The notes under the pieces were generated by a model, which had not been told where the DNA came from, searched no databases, and saw only the letters and a list, made by a program, of their open reading frames with translations. Below, piece by piece: positions 7,409-16,200 of a DNA stretch of 24,503 nt (the stretch's first letter is position 1; each line of letters begins with the position of its first letter). This stretch comes from Holophagales bacterium UBA2201. Lineage in GTDB: Bacteria; Acidobacteriota; Thermoanaerobaculia; UBA2201. Made by a program: the position numbers and the translations under genes. The DNA lies in contig DCUZ01000060.1 of NCBI GenBank assembly GCA_002327305.1, positions 1-24,503 on the forward strand. The letters are read 5' to 3'.

Positions 7409-7414
7409 CCCCGT

Positions 7415-9220
7415 ATGCGTAAGACCGTCCTGATCCTTTTGGCTTTCGCAGCATCCTCTTGGGCCGACGCCCAGCCGGTCATCCCGCCCGTCCCATCGGC
7501 CGAGACGCTGAAGGCCCACGTCCAGTTCCTGGCCTCGCCCGAGTTGAAAGGGCGCCTGACGGGGAGCCCGGAGATCCGGAAGGCGGCGGATTACATCGCA
7601 GCGGAGTACAAGGAATACGGCCTTGAGCCGGCCGGGGACGACGGCACCTACTTCCAGAACTTCCCCTTCGTCGCGGGGACCTACCCCGGCAAGGGCAACC
7701 GGCTTGAATTCACGGTGAACGGAAAGGCGCGTTCGTTCAAGGTGGGGGAGGAGTTCAACCCCCTCCTCTTTTCCGGGGTTGGGAGCGCCGAGGCGGGGGT
7801 GATCTTCGCGGGCTACGGCATCTCGGCTCCGGAACTGGAGTACGACGACTACGAGGGGCTCGAGGTGAAGGACAAGGCGGTCCTGGTCCTGCGCCTTTCG
7901 CCCGACGGGGACGATCCCGATTCCCCCTTCGCCACCTATGACCGTCTCCAGGACAAGGCCATCACCGCGCGCGAGAAGGGGGCCAAGGCGATCCTCTTCG
8001 TTTCCGGGCCGCTGGACAAGCCGGGAGAGACGCTGGAAGCGCCCCGGGCGCAGGGCATGGTGGCCGGCCTGCGGATCCTCTCCCTGCAACTCGGCCAGGC
8101 CGCCGCCGACCTGCTCCTGGCCCCGTCCGGCAAGACCTTGAAAGAGATGCAGGAAAGCATCAACAAGGAAAAGAAGCCGGTTTCCTTCGAGGTGAAGGAC
8201 CGGACACTGGCCCTCACGGTGGACCTCTTCCAGGAGCGCAAATCGTGCCGCAATGTCGTGGCCTGGATCCCCCCCGCCGTCGGGACTTCCAAGGAAGTTA
8301 TCGTCGTGGGCGCCCACTACGACCACATCGGCCTCGGGGGCGACGCCTCCCGCGCGGAGAAGAAATACGGCGACATCCACCCGGGAGCCGACGACAACGC
8401 CTCCGGGGCCGCCGTCCTGCTCGAACTGGCCCGCCATTTCGCCGCCGGGCGGGACTCCCTGCGCCGGGGGATCGTCTTCGTCCACTTCTCCGGCGAGGAG
8501 CTCGGCCTGCTCGGCTCCAGCTATTACGTGGAGAACCCCTTCCGTCCGCTCAAGGAGACGATCGCCATGCTCAACCTCGACATGGTGGGGCGCCTGCGCG
8601 ACGACACCCTCATCGTCAACGCCGCCGACACCTCCCCGGAATGGGACGGCATCCTCGACGCGGTCAACGATGAATTCAAGTTCGACCTCAGGCGCAACCA
8701 GGGGGGGTTTTCCGCTGGGGACAACACCTCGTTCTACAAGGAGGACCTTCCCGTCCTCTTCCTCTTCACCAACGTCCACGACGAGTACCACATGCCCTCC
8801 GACACCTGGGAAAAAATCAATTATGAGGGGATGGCCCGGGTGGCCGCCTTCGCGGGCGGGATCCTCGATCGCCTCAACGCCCTCGAGGGGGCGCTGCCAT
8901 TCTCCAAGTCCAAGGCCTCCACCGGGGGCCAGCGTGGGGCGATGCGGGTCTACACCGGCACCATCCCCGACTTCGCCGCCGAAGTGGAGGGGTATAAACT
9001 CGCGGGCGTCCAGCCCGACAGCCCCGCCGAGAAGGGGGGGCTGAGGAAGGGCGACGTCATCGTGGGGGTGGGGGCGATGGCCGTCAGGAACATCTACGAC
9101 TACATGGCCGCCTTCAAGGGTTTCAAGCCGGGGGGCAAGGTGGAGTTCCGGTTCCTGCGCGACGGGAAGGAGCAGAAGGCCCAAGTGGTCCTGGCGCCGT
9201 CGAAACGGGCGGATAAATAG
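7415..9220 (+). CDS. secreted M28 family zinc aminopeptidase with PDZ domain
   Basis: 601 residues. The signal peptide MRKTVLILLAFAASSWADAQ is followed by an N-terminal segment with PELKGRLTGSPE, typical of M28 exported peptidases. A protease-associated (PA) type insert spans about 120-260. The M28 catalytic domain (~275-490) holds the complete di-zinc set: His301 (GAHYDH), Asp326 (GADDNASG), Glu361/Glu362 (SGEELG), Asp389 (NLDMVGR) and His459 (DEYHMPSDT). A C-terminal PDZ domain (~525-595, PDSPAEKGGLRKGDVI) probably binds substrate or partners. It should cleave N-terminal residues from peptides in the periplasm or outside the cell. It appears to be a single-gene unit, divergent from the DUF4870-like gene. 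Confidence 0.93.
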   Translation: MRKTVLILLAFAASSWADAQPVIPPVPSAETLKAHVQFLASPELKGRLTGSPEIRKAADYIAAEYKEYGLEPAGDDGTYFQNFPFVAGTYPGKGNRLEFTVNGKARSFKVGEEFNPLLFSGVGSAEAGVIFAGYGISAPELEYDDYEGLEVKDKAVLVLRLSPDGDDPDSPFATYDRLQDKAITAREKGAKAILFVSGPLDKPGETLEAPRAQGMVAGLRILSLQLGQAAADLLLAPSGKTLKEMQESINKEKKPVSFEVKDRTLALTVDLFQERKSCRNVVAWIPPAVGTSKEVIVVGAHYDHIGLGGDASRAEKKYGDIHPGADDNASGAAVLLELARHFAAGRDSLRRGIVFVHFSGEELGLLGSSYYVENPFRPLKETIAMLNLDMVGRLRDDTLIVNAADTSPEWDGILDAVNDEFKFDLRRNQGGFSAGDNTSFYKEDLPVLFLFTNVHDEYHMPSDTWEKINYEGMARVAAFAGGILDRLNALEGALPFSKSKASTGGQRGAMRVYTGTIPDFAAEVEGYKLAGVQPDSPAEKGGLRKGDVIVGVGAMAVRNIYDYMAAFKGFKPGGKVEFRFLRDGKEQKAQVVLAPSKRADK

Positions 9221-9234
9221 GCTGAGGGCTGAAG
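9220..9234 (+). repeat. GGCTGA-type motif at the M28 stop codon
   Basis: GGCTGAGGGCTGAAG begins on the last base of the TAG stop of the M28 gene. The identical 15-mer occurs in sense orientation just after the lpxC stop (22096-22082). A related motif follows the Omp85-like stop. The rest of the spacer to 9410 is AT-richer and holds no gene I can support. An AGGTGA site lies just before the ATG at 9411, but I see no confident promoter. Confidence 0.75.
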
Positions 9235-9410
9235 GTAGAAGACAACAGTAGGACGATGCAGTTTGAAGAAGGGACGATCAGGCCCTGTGGTCGTTCTTCG
9301 CTCCGGACGGCTGGGAAGTGACATGATTTGTCGGGTATTGCTTCAATACATGGCATTTGATTTGCACCTATTTCAGGGGGAATGAGCAAATCCTAATTTG
9401 AGGTGAGAGC

Positions 9411-12400
9411 ATGAGGGGGTTGCCACTTCAATTTAGCAGAACTACCATCGGGGTGTTATCACTCTTCTGTGCCGTAGCCATTTTAGTTTCGGTGGGCTTC
9501 CCGCCGAAGGCGGAGCGTGAAGGGGCATTCCAACTCCCCAACCAGGTGATCTCGATTCAATCGTCCGCTTCGGCCGCCGCTGAAGCATCGGTGGGTGCCA
9601 CTTTTCAGAAAGAAACTGACAAAAAAGGTCATCCTGAAATTGGCGTTGTCCAGGTTCAAACCCAGGATCTCATAAAGGGAGAATCCACGGGGAGGCCCTT
9701 AGGTGATTATCTGAAATCAGACGGCTCAGCCACTCTGCCGCCGGAGGGGATCGCTGGATATCTGGATCCATCCGAATTTACGCTTGCGAGCGAGCCCGGG
9801 AAGCCGCCACAGTTCGACGCGGGAAAGAGCCAGATCGGGATGTTCGCGGACGGGGATGAGAATTGGGACTCGCAGTTCGTCCGCCGCGGAGTCGGCGAAC
9901 GGGTCCGGGCCCTAGCCTGGGATGGGTCCAATCTTTATGCCGGGGGGGATTTCAGGACCGCGGGCAACGTGACAGCCAACTTCATCGCAAAATGGGATGG
10001 CACCGCTTGGAGTGCCCTGGGGACGGGCCTCAATGGCAAAGTCAATGCCCTGGCATGGGACGGGCTCAATCTGTATGTGGGGGGGGAATTCACGATCGCG
10101 GGCGGGATTTCCGCTCATAACATAGCGAAATGGGATGGCAGTGCCTGGAGCGCCTTGGGATCGGGTGTCAGCTACAACTACGGCCGCGGTGGTTCCGTTA
10201 AGGCCTTGCTCTGGGACGGTGCCAACCTCTACGCTGGTGGACTTTTCCAGACTGCCGGCGGTGTGGCCGCCAGCAACATCGCCCAATGGGACGGCAGTTC
10301 CTGGAGCGCTCTCGGTTCGGGCATTTCAAGCCAGCAGTATTATCATTCTTACGATGCCGCCGTTTTTGTCCTTGCGTGGGATGGGATCAACCTGTACGCC
10401 GGAGGGGATTTCTTGATGGCAGGCGAAGTCCTCGCCAACAATATTGCGAAGTGGAACGGTAGTACCTGGAGCGCCCTTGGTTCAGGCATGCGCAACAATG
10501 GTTTTGGCGGAGGGTGGCGTGGTGCCCATGTCTATGCCCTGGCATGGGATGGGGCCAGTTTGTATGCAGGCGGGCGGTTCAAATTTGCGGGAGGAGTGCT
10601 TGTCAATCGCATCGCGAAATGGAATGGTCATGCCTGGTCTGCACTGGGCACAGGCATGAATCATTATGTTCATGCCTTGGCATGGGATGGGATCAACCTT
10701 TATGCCGGCGGGGACTTCACTGTGGCGGGAGGCCTGGCCGCTAACTATGTCGCCCAATGGACTGGCAGCGCCTGGACTCCGCTGGGTGCAGCCATGGACC
10801 GTCGTATCGATGCCTTGGCCTTGATGGGGTCGGCCCTCTACGCGGGCGGGGATTTTTCAGTCGCAGGCGGCGTGACTGCCAGCTGTGTCGCCAAGTGGGA
10901 CGGCGCCGGATGGTCCGCGCTGCCGGGCTCCGGTGCGGAAGTGAACGACTCGGTCTTCGCCCTCGCCCGCGATGGAACCGACCTCTATGCGGGAGGGTAC
11001 TTCACGGCCGCCGGAGGCGTGGCCGCCAGCAGGGTCGCCCGATGGGACGGCGTTGCATGGACCCCGTTGGGCTCGGGCACGGACGATGCGGTGTACGCCC
11101 TGGCATGGGGAGGGAGCGATCTATATGCGGGGGGGTATTTCACGACCGCCGGAGGCGAAGCCGCCAACTATGTTGCGCAATGGGACGGCCATGCCTGGTC
11201 CGGCCTCGGCTCGGGCATGGACGGCCCCATATTCGCCTTGGCGTGGGACGGGGCCAATCTCTACGCCGGAGGGAAATTCACGACAGCCGGCGGAGTGCCC
11301 GCCAACTATATTGCGAAATGGGACGGAATCGCGTGGATCCCCCTCGGCTCGGGGATGGCAAATGAAAGCTATCCTTGGCCCGGGATGGCTGCGCCTACTG
11401 GGGTTTATGCACTGGCCTGGGATGGAACTAACCTTTATGCCGGGGGAGAGTTTACGAACGCGGGCGGCGCGGCCGCCAATCGGATCGCGAAGTGGGACGG
11501 AATTGGCTGGAGCGCCCTTGGTTCCGGCTTGGAGAAAATAGGTTCTGACCCATGGTATGACCCGCCGGTTACGGCAGATGCCCTGGCGTGGGACGGGGCC
11601 AACCTTTATGCCGGAGGGGACTTCGATGTCGCGGGTGGCGTGGACGCCAACTATATCGCCAAATGGGACGGCAATGCCTGGAGCGCCCTTGGCGCGGGCA
11701 CGGACTATTCGGTCAGAGCCCTGGCATGGGACGGGTCCAGTCTCTACGCCGGCGGATGGTTTCGCACCGCGGGCGGCGCGGCCGCCGCGAATATAGCGAA
11801 ATGGGACAGCAGCGCCTGGGTCGCCCTCGGCTCGGGCACGAATGCAATGGTCAATGCCCTGTCATGGGACGGGGCGAATCTCTTTGCCGGCGGGGAATTC
11901 TCCATCGCTGGAGGGAAAGTATCCGGATCCATCGGCCGCTGGGGTTCCTGCCAGTCGCCGTCCCCGCCCATAGCGATAGGCCCGGTCGTAGACGCCGATC
12001 CCTGCGCCGATACCGGGGTCACGGTGAATTGGCCCAAGGATGCGGTGGATTGGGGTGATGGAGGAACGGGGACGCGCACCTACGATGTTCTGAGGAACGG
12101 CGCGGTGATCGCCGCCAACATCCCGTATGGGACCACCCAATACTTGGATGCCACCGGCGCCAACGGAACCACATACACCTATGCGGTTCGTTACCGCAAT
12201 GGATGCTTCATTAATGTGATAGCTGATGGTATTTCAGCGTCGGACGACCCAGGGCCGAATCCTGTCGTCAACGGACCCAGCCCTGCCTGTGGTTCCGTGT
12301 CATTGAGCACGCAAACCTATGTTTCCTATCAATGGCACCGCAACGGCTCCATCATCCCAGGCGCGACCGACCAAACATTTACGGCTTCCATTCCGGGCAC

Positions 12401-13289
12401 CTATAGCGTGAGAATTGATGACAGTCTCGGCTGCCAAGCCACCAGTTCCGGTTTCGAGGTCAATTCCTATCCCGCGACCCCCGTCGTCTCCGGATCGGAT
12501 CTCGGATGCGCGTCCACCGGAGTGGTGCTTTCCACCTCGGTCTATCCATCCTATCAATGGTTGAAGGATGGAGTGGACATCCCCGGTGCGATAGGTCAAT
12601 CCTACCAGGCCATGCAAAGCGGGGGCTACCGGGTCCGGGCGGCCAATTCAGCAGGATGCACAGCCACCAGCGCAGAGCATACGGTGTCGATCAGCTCCCG
12701 CCCGGCCATCGTGGGGGATCACTTGAACGCTTGCCCCGCCGTTTCGGTCACCCTTTCTACAGGTGGTTTTGATAATATCCAGTGGTATTTCAACGGGATC
12801 CCGATCCCGGACGCGACCACCCAAACCTATCCGGCTGGTGTAAGTGGGATCTACTCGGTGCTTGCCTTGGATGAGCACGGTTGCGAAGATGAATCCGACG
12901 GATTTATCGTGTTCATTGATTTCTGCCCGAACACGGAGGTCTCGCCGGCGTCGGCCATATTCCCCCTGCGCGTCATTAAAAGTGCGGTCTCGGGGACGGG
13001 TTATTACATCTTCTTCCAGCGTGTGGACAGCACGGAGGGGAACAACATTTATGAAGGACAATTGGTCACACCCTGGGATGCCCAATACCACCATGCAGGC
13101 CAGCCCGGCAATGACTGCGATGCCGTAGTTGACGACCTGGGGACGGGGGAGATGAGGGCGGAGCTTGCCCCGGGCGCCGGCGACTGCTATTACCTGGTCA
13201 CCGCTTTTGGAAGCGGCGCCGAGGGCCCGAGCGGGTTCGATTCGACGGGCCTCGAGATCCCGGCCCTCCAGAGCACATGCTCACCGTAA
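9411..13289 (+). CDS. giant secreted 14-repeat propeller protein with FnIII/Ig-like tail (paralogue 1)
   Basis: 1292 residues. An N-terminal hydrophobic segment (~13-30) should direct export. A prelude (GRPLGDYL ... LPPEGIAGYLDPS) leads into 14 repeats of about 45 residues at ~149-845. Each has the pattern ALAWDGxNLYAGGxF, a middle AGGVxANxIAKWDG and an end AWSALGSG; this is the Rax2/delta-60-like beta-propeller repeat. A FnIII-like domain follows (~855-945), then three Ig-like domains (~955-1170) of the YQWxxxGxxIPGA ... GTYSV kind with paired cysteines. The C-terminal module (~1172-1292) has GYYIFFQRVDST and CYYLVTAFGSGAEGPSGFDS. No LPXTG or PEP-CTERM sorting signal is recognised. It is probably a surface or secreted binding protein; the ligand is unknown. 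It is co-transcribed with its paralogue 10 bases downstream. Confidence 0.88.
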   Translation: MRGLPLQFSRTTIGVLSLFCAVAILVSVGFPPKAEREGAFQLPNQVISIQSSASAAAEASVGATFQKETDKKGHPEIGVVQVQTQDLIKGESTGRPLGDYLKSDGSATLPPEGIAGYLDPSEFTLASEPGKPPQFDAGKSQIGMFADGDENWDSQFVRRGVGERVRALAWDGSNLYAGGDFRTAGNVTANFIAKWDGTAWSALGTGLNGKVNALAWDGLNLYVGGEFTIAGGISAHNIAKWDGSAWSALGSGVSYNYGRGGSVKALLWDGANLYAGGLFQTAGGVAASNIAQWDGSSWSALGSGISSQQYYHSYDAAVFVLAWDGINLYAGGDFLMAGEVLANNIAKWNGSTWSALGSGMRNNGFGGGWRGAHVYALAWDGASLYAGGRFKFAGGVLVNRIAKWNGHAWSALGTGMNHYVHALAWDGINLYAGGDFTVAGGLAANYVAQWTGSAWTPLGAAMDRRIDALALMGSALYAGGDFSVAGGVTASCVAKWDGAGWSALPGSGAEVNDSVFALARDGTDLYAGGYFTAAGGVAASRVARWDGVAWTPLGSGTDDAVYALAWGGSDLYAGGYFTTAGGEAANYVAQWDGHAWSGLGSGMDGPIFALAWDGANLYAGGKFTTAGGVPANYIAKWDGIAWIPLGSGMANESYPWPGMAAPTGVYALAWDGTNLYAGGEFTNAGGAAANRIAKWDGIGWSALGSGLEKIGSDPWYDPPVTADALAWDGANLYAGGDFDVAGGVDANYIAKWDGNAWSALGAGTDYSVRALAWDGSSLYAGGWFRTAGGAAAANIAKWDSSAWVALGSGTNAMVNALSWDGANLFAGGEFSIAGGKVSGSIGRWGSCQSPSPPIAIGPVVDADPCADTGVTVNWPKDAVDWGDGGTGTRTYDVLRNGAVIAANIPYGTTQYLDATGANGTTYTYAVRYRNGCFINVIADGISASDDPGPNPVVNGPSPACGSVSLSTQTYVSYQWHRNGSIIPGATDQTFTASIPGTYSVRIDDSLGCQATSSGFEVNSYPATPVVSGSDLGCASTGVVLSTSVYPSYQWLKDGVDIPGAIGQSYQAMQSGGYRVRAANSAGCTATSAEHTVSISSRPAIVGDHLNACPAVSVTLSTGGFDNIQWYFNGIPIPDATTQTYPAGVSGIYSVLALDEHGCEDESDGFIVFIDFCPNTEVSPASAIFPLRVIKSAVSGTGYYIFFQRVDSTEGNNIYEGQLVTPWDAQYHHAGQPGNDCDAVVDDLGTGEMRAELAPGAGDCYYLVTAFGSGAEGPSGFDSTGLEIPALQSTCSP
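9856..11946 (+). repeat. 14 tandem propeller repeats inside paralogue 1
   Basis: Fourteen units of about 135-175 bp share strongly similar DNA as well as protein, for example GCCTGGAGCGCCCT near unit ends and TGGGACGG before them. Length differences lie almost entirely in the loop between blades (after LGSG), which carries Tyr/Gly/Pro-rich insertions in units 2, 3, 4, 10 and 11. The final unit stops after GRWG and lacks the closing strand. Confidence 0.88.
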
Positions 13290-13299
13290 GGAGGCCGAG

Positions 13300-16200
13300 A
13301 TGATTCCCATGAAGAGACAAGCGCTATTCCCGGCCCTCCTGCTCCTCGCTGCCGCTTCGGGCACCGCGGGCGGACAACTTGCCTATACGAACGAAGAGGA
13401 TACCTTGCAGCAAGAAGCAGGTGCGCTTGAAACGGCTCGACTCCAGGGCAGGCCTCTGGCCGACTTTTTGAATCCCGACGGGACCCTCACTTTGCCTCCG
13501 GATGGGATCGAAGGCAGCATCGACCCTTCAGGCTTCCGCCTGGCGAGCCTGCCCGGAGAGCCGCCGTGTTTCGAGGCAACTGACAGTTCCACGGGTCTGT
13601 CGGTTCCCAGCGATGAAAACTGGGATCCCCGGTTCACGCTGCCCGGGGTTAATGGCGCCATCCGGGCATTGGCCTGGGACGGCGCCAATCTCTACGCCGG
13701 AGGTGATTTTACGATCGCGGGCGGGGCGATCATTCATGGCATTGCGAGGTGGGACGGGAATCAATGGAATGCGCTCGGCTCAGGCATAGATGGCTCTGTA
13801 TATGCCCTGGCCTGGGATGGGACCAATCTGTATGTCGGAGGGGAGTTCGTCACTGCGGGCGGAATATGGGCCAATAGCATCGCCAAATGGGACGGCAACG
13901 CCTGGAGTGCGCTCGGTGCGGGCACGGCTGCCGACAGTGGGTATGTGGGAAAGGTGCTTGCCCTGACCTGGCATGGAACCAATCTCTGCGTTGGAGGGGA
14001 CTTTTGGAGCGCGGGTGAAGTTATTGCAAACGGCATTGCCATGTGGGACGGCACCGTTTGGAGTTCTTTCGGCTCGGGCATCGGTTTGAAGCCTAACGGA
14101 GCGAATGGCTATGCCTGTGCGCTGGTCTCCGACGGGACCAACCTCTATGTTGGAGGGGATTTTACCAAAGTAGGCGGGGTGGCCGCCAGCGGATTCGCAA
14201 AGTGGGATGGCAGTAGCTGGAGCGCCATCAGCGCGGGCGTGAGCAATGTCCGCGCTCTTGCCAGGGATGGGAGCAATCTCTATGCCGCGGGGAACGGCGG
14301 TATCGCGAAATGGGATGGCAGCGCTTGGAGTGCAATAGCCTCTGGCTGGGGCGATAGTGTTTATGCGCTGGCCTGGGACGGAACTAACCTCTATGCCGCG
14401 GGGAACTATGGTGTCGCCCAATGGGATGGCAGCGCCTGGAGCGCCGTCGGCACAGGCATAACTGGATCTGTCAATGCCTTATCCATTGGAGGAGCTGTTA
14501 TATATGCAGGAGGACTTTTCGGATCCTCCGGTGGAGCGGCCGCTTGCAATATTGCGAATTGGAATGGCATAAGTTGGATCTCTATGCCGGATACAGGCTC
14601 CGGTATGTCTAACGGCGTATGGGGAACGGTTGGAGTCAATGCCTTGGCTTGGGATGGTACCAATCTCTACGCCGGAGGGAATTTTACGAGCGCGGGCGGT
14701 GTGGCCGTCAATTACATCGCTCGTTGGGATGGAAGCGCCTGGAGCCCCCTTGGTGCTGGGGTAAATAGTGTTGTCAATGCTTTGGTGTGGAGCGGCGGAT
14801 ATCTCTTTGCTGGTGGGAGATTCACACTAGCGGGCGGCGTTCCGGCCAACCGCATAGCCAGATGGGACGGCAGTGCCTGGAGCGCGCTCGGATCAGGCAT
14901 GAATGAATGGGTCAACGCTCTGGCTTGGGACGGGACTAATCTCTATGCCGGCGGACGCTTTTCATCCGCAGGCGGCACATCTGCGCTTTACATAGCCAAA
15001 TGGAACGGTAGTGCCTGGAGTGCCCTCGGCTCCGGAATGAGTAGCACAGTTCAGGCATTAACATGGAATGGAACTGACCTTTACGCAGGAGGAAATTTCA
15101 CGACCGCGGGTGGCATTTCTGCCAATCGCATCGCCAGGTGGGACGGCAGTTCCTGGAGCGCGCTTGGATCAGGCATGGACGGCCTTGGCGGTGTCTATGC
15201 CTTGGCTTGGGACGGCAGGTTCCTTTATGCGGGTGGGAATTTCACAACAGTGGGAGGCCTTCCTGCAAGTCGAATAGCCAGGTGGGATGGCAACGCTTGG
15301 AGTGCCCTCGGTTCGGGAATAAATTCCATCTATTGGCAGGTAGGCGTCGATGTCCTGGCCTGGGACGACGGTTTCCTCTATGTCGGTGGTGCTTTCACGA
15401 CCGCAGATGGCGTGGCAACCAATTATATTGCGAAATGGAACGGCATCGAATGGAGCGCGCTCGGCTCCGGCATGAATGATCAGGTTCGCGCCCTGGCGTG
15501 CGACGGGACCAGTATCTACGCGGGAGGGTCATTCACGACCGCGGGGGAAAAGGTATCCAGCTATATCGGACGCTGGGCCATACCGCCATGTTCCGCTCCA
15601 TCGACCGCTTCGCCGATCTCTGCGGTGGATGCCGATATGTGCGCCTACACGGGAGTGTCGCTGACCTGGCCGGCGGATGCCACCGATTGGGGCGACGCCG
15701 GCGCCGGGACTCGCACGTATGATGTGTTGCGGGACGGCGCGACGATAGGCCCCGAGCTGACCTACGGGATCACCCAGTACACCGACGATGGGGGCCTCAA
15801 CGGGTCCACCTATGCGTATGCCGTGAGGTATGTCAACGGCTGCGGTCTGCATGCGACGACGGCGACCAGCGAAGCGGCGGATCTGAGCAACGCCCCCGGG
15901 ACTCCCGCCATTACGGGAATCTCGGATGTGAACGCTTGCGTGCAAAACGGGATCGGGGTGTATTATTCACCGGGGACCGGAGCCAGCCGGCACGACCTGT
16001 ACAGCGATGGATCACTGGTGGTGGAGGGGTATGCCTCAGGGGCCATTTACAATCCAAGCGACACGGGCAGCCATGCCTATGTCGTGCGGGCCATGAATGC
16101 CGATTGCGTCAAAGATTCGTTGGAGCAACCATTTTCGGACCACACGGCTCCTTCGCCCACGATCGCCGGCCCCACGCCGGCCTGTAGCCCGGGATTGTTG

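Noticed and set aside
7391..7410. Hairpin GGCCTCCT/AGGAGCC that could hide the ribosome site of the M28 gene
   Set aside because: The predicted transcript starts at about 7397, so the 5' half of the hairpin is mostly not in the RNA.
10985..11541. Several 60-200 residue frames within the propeller genes on both strands
   Set aside because: They follow the periodicity of the repeats in alternative phases and carry no independent signals.
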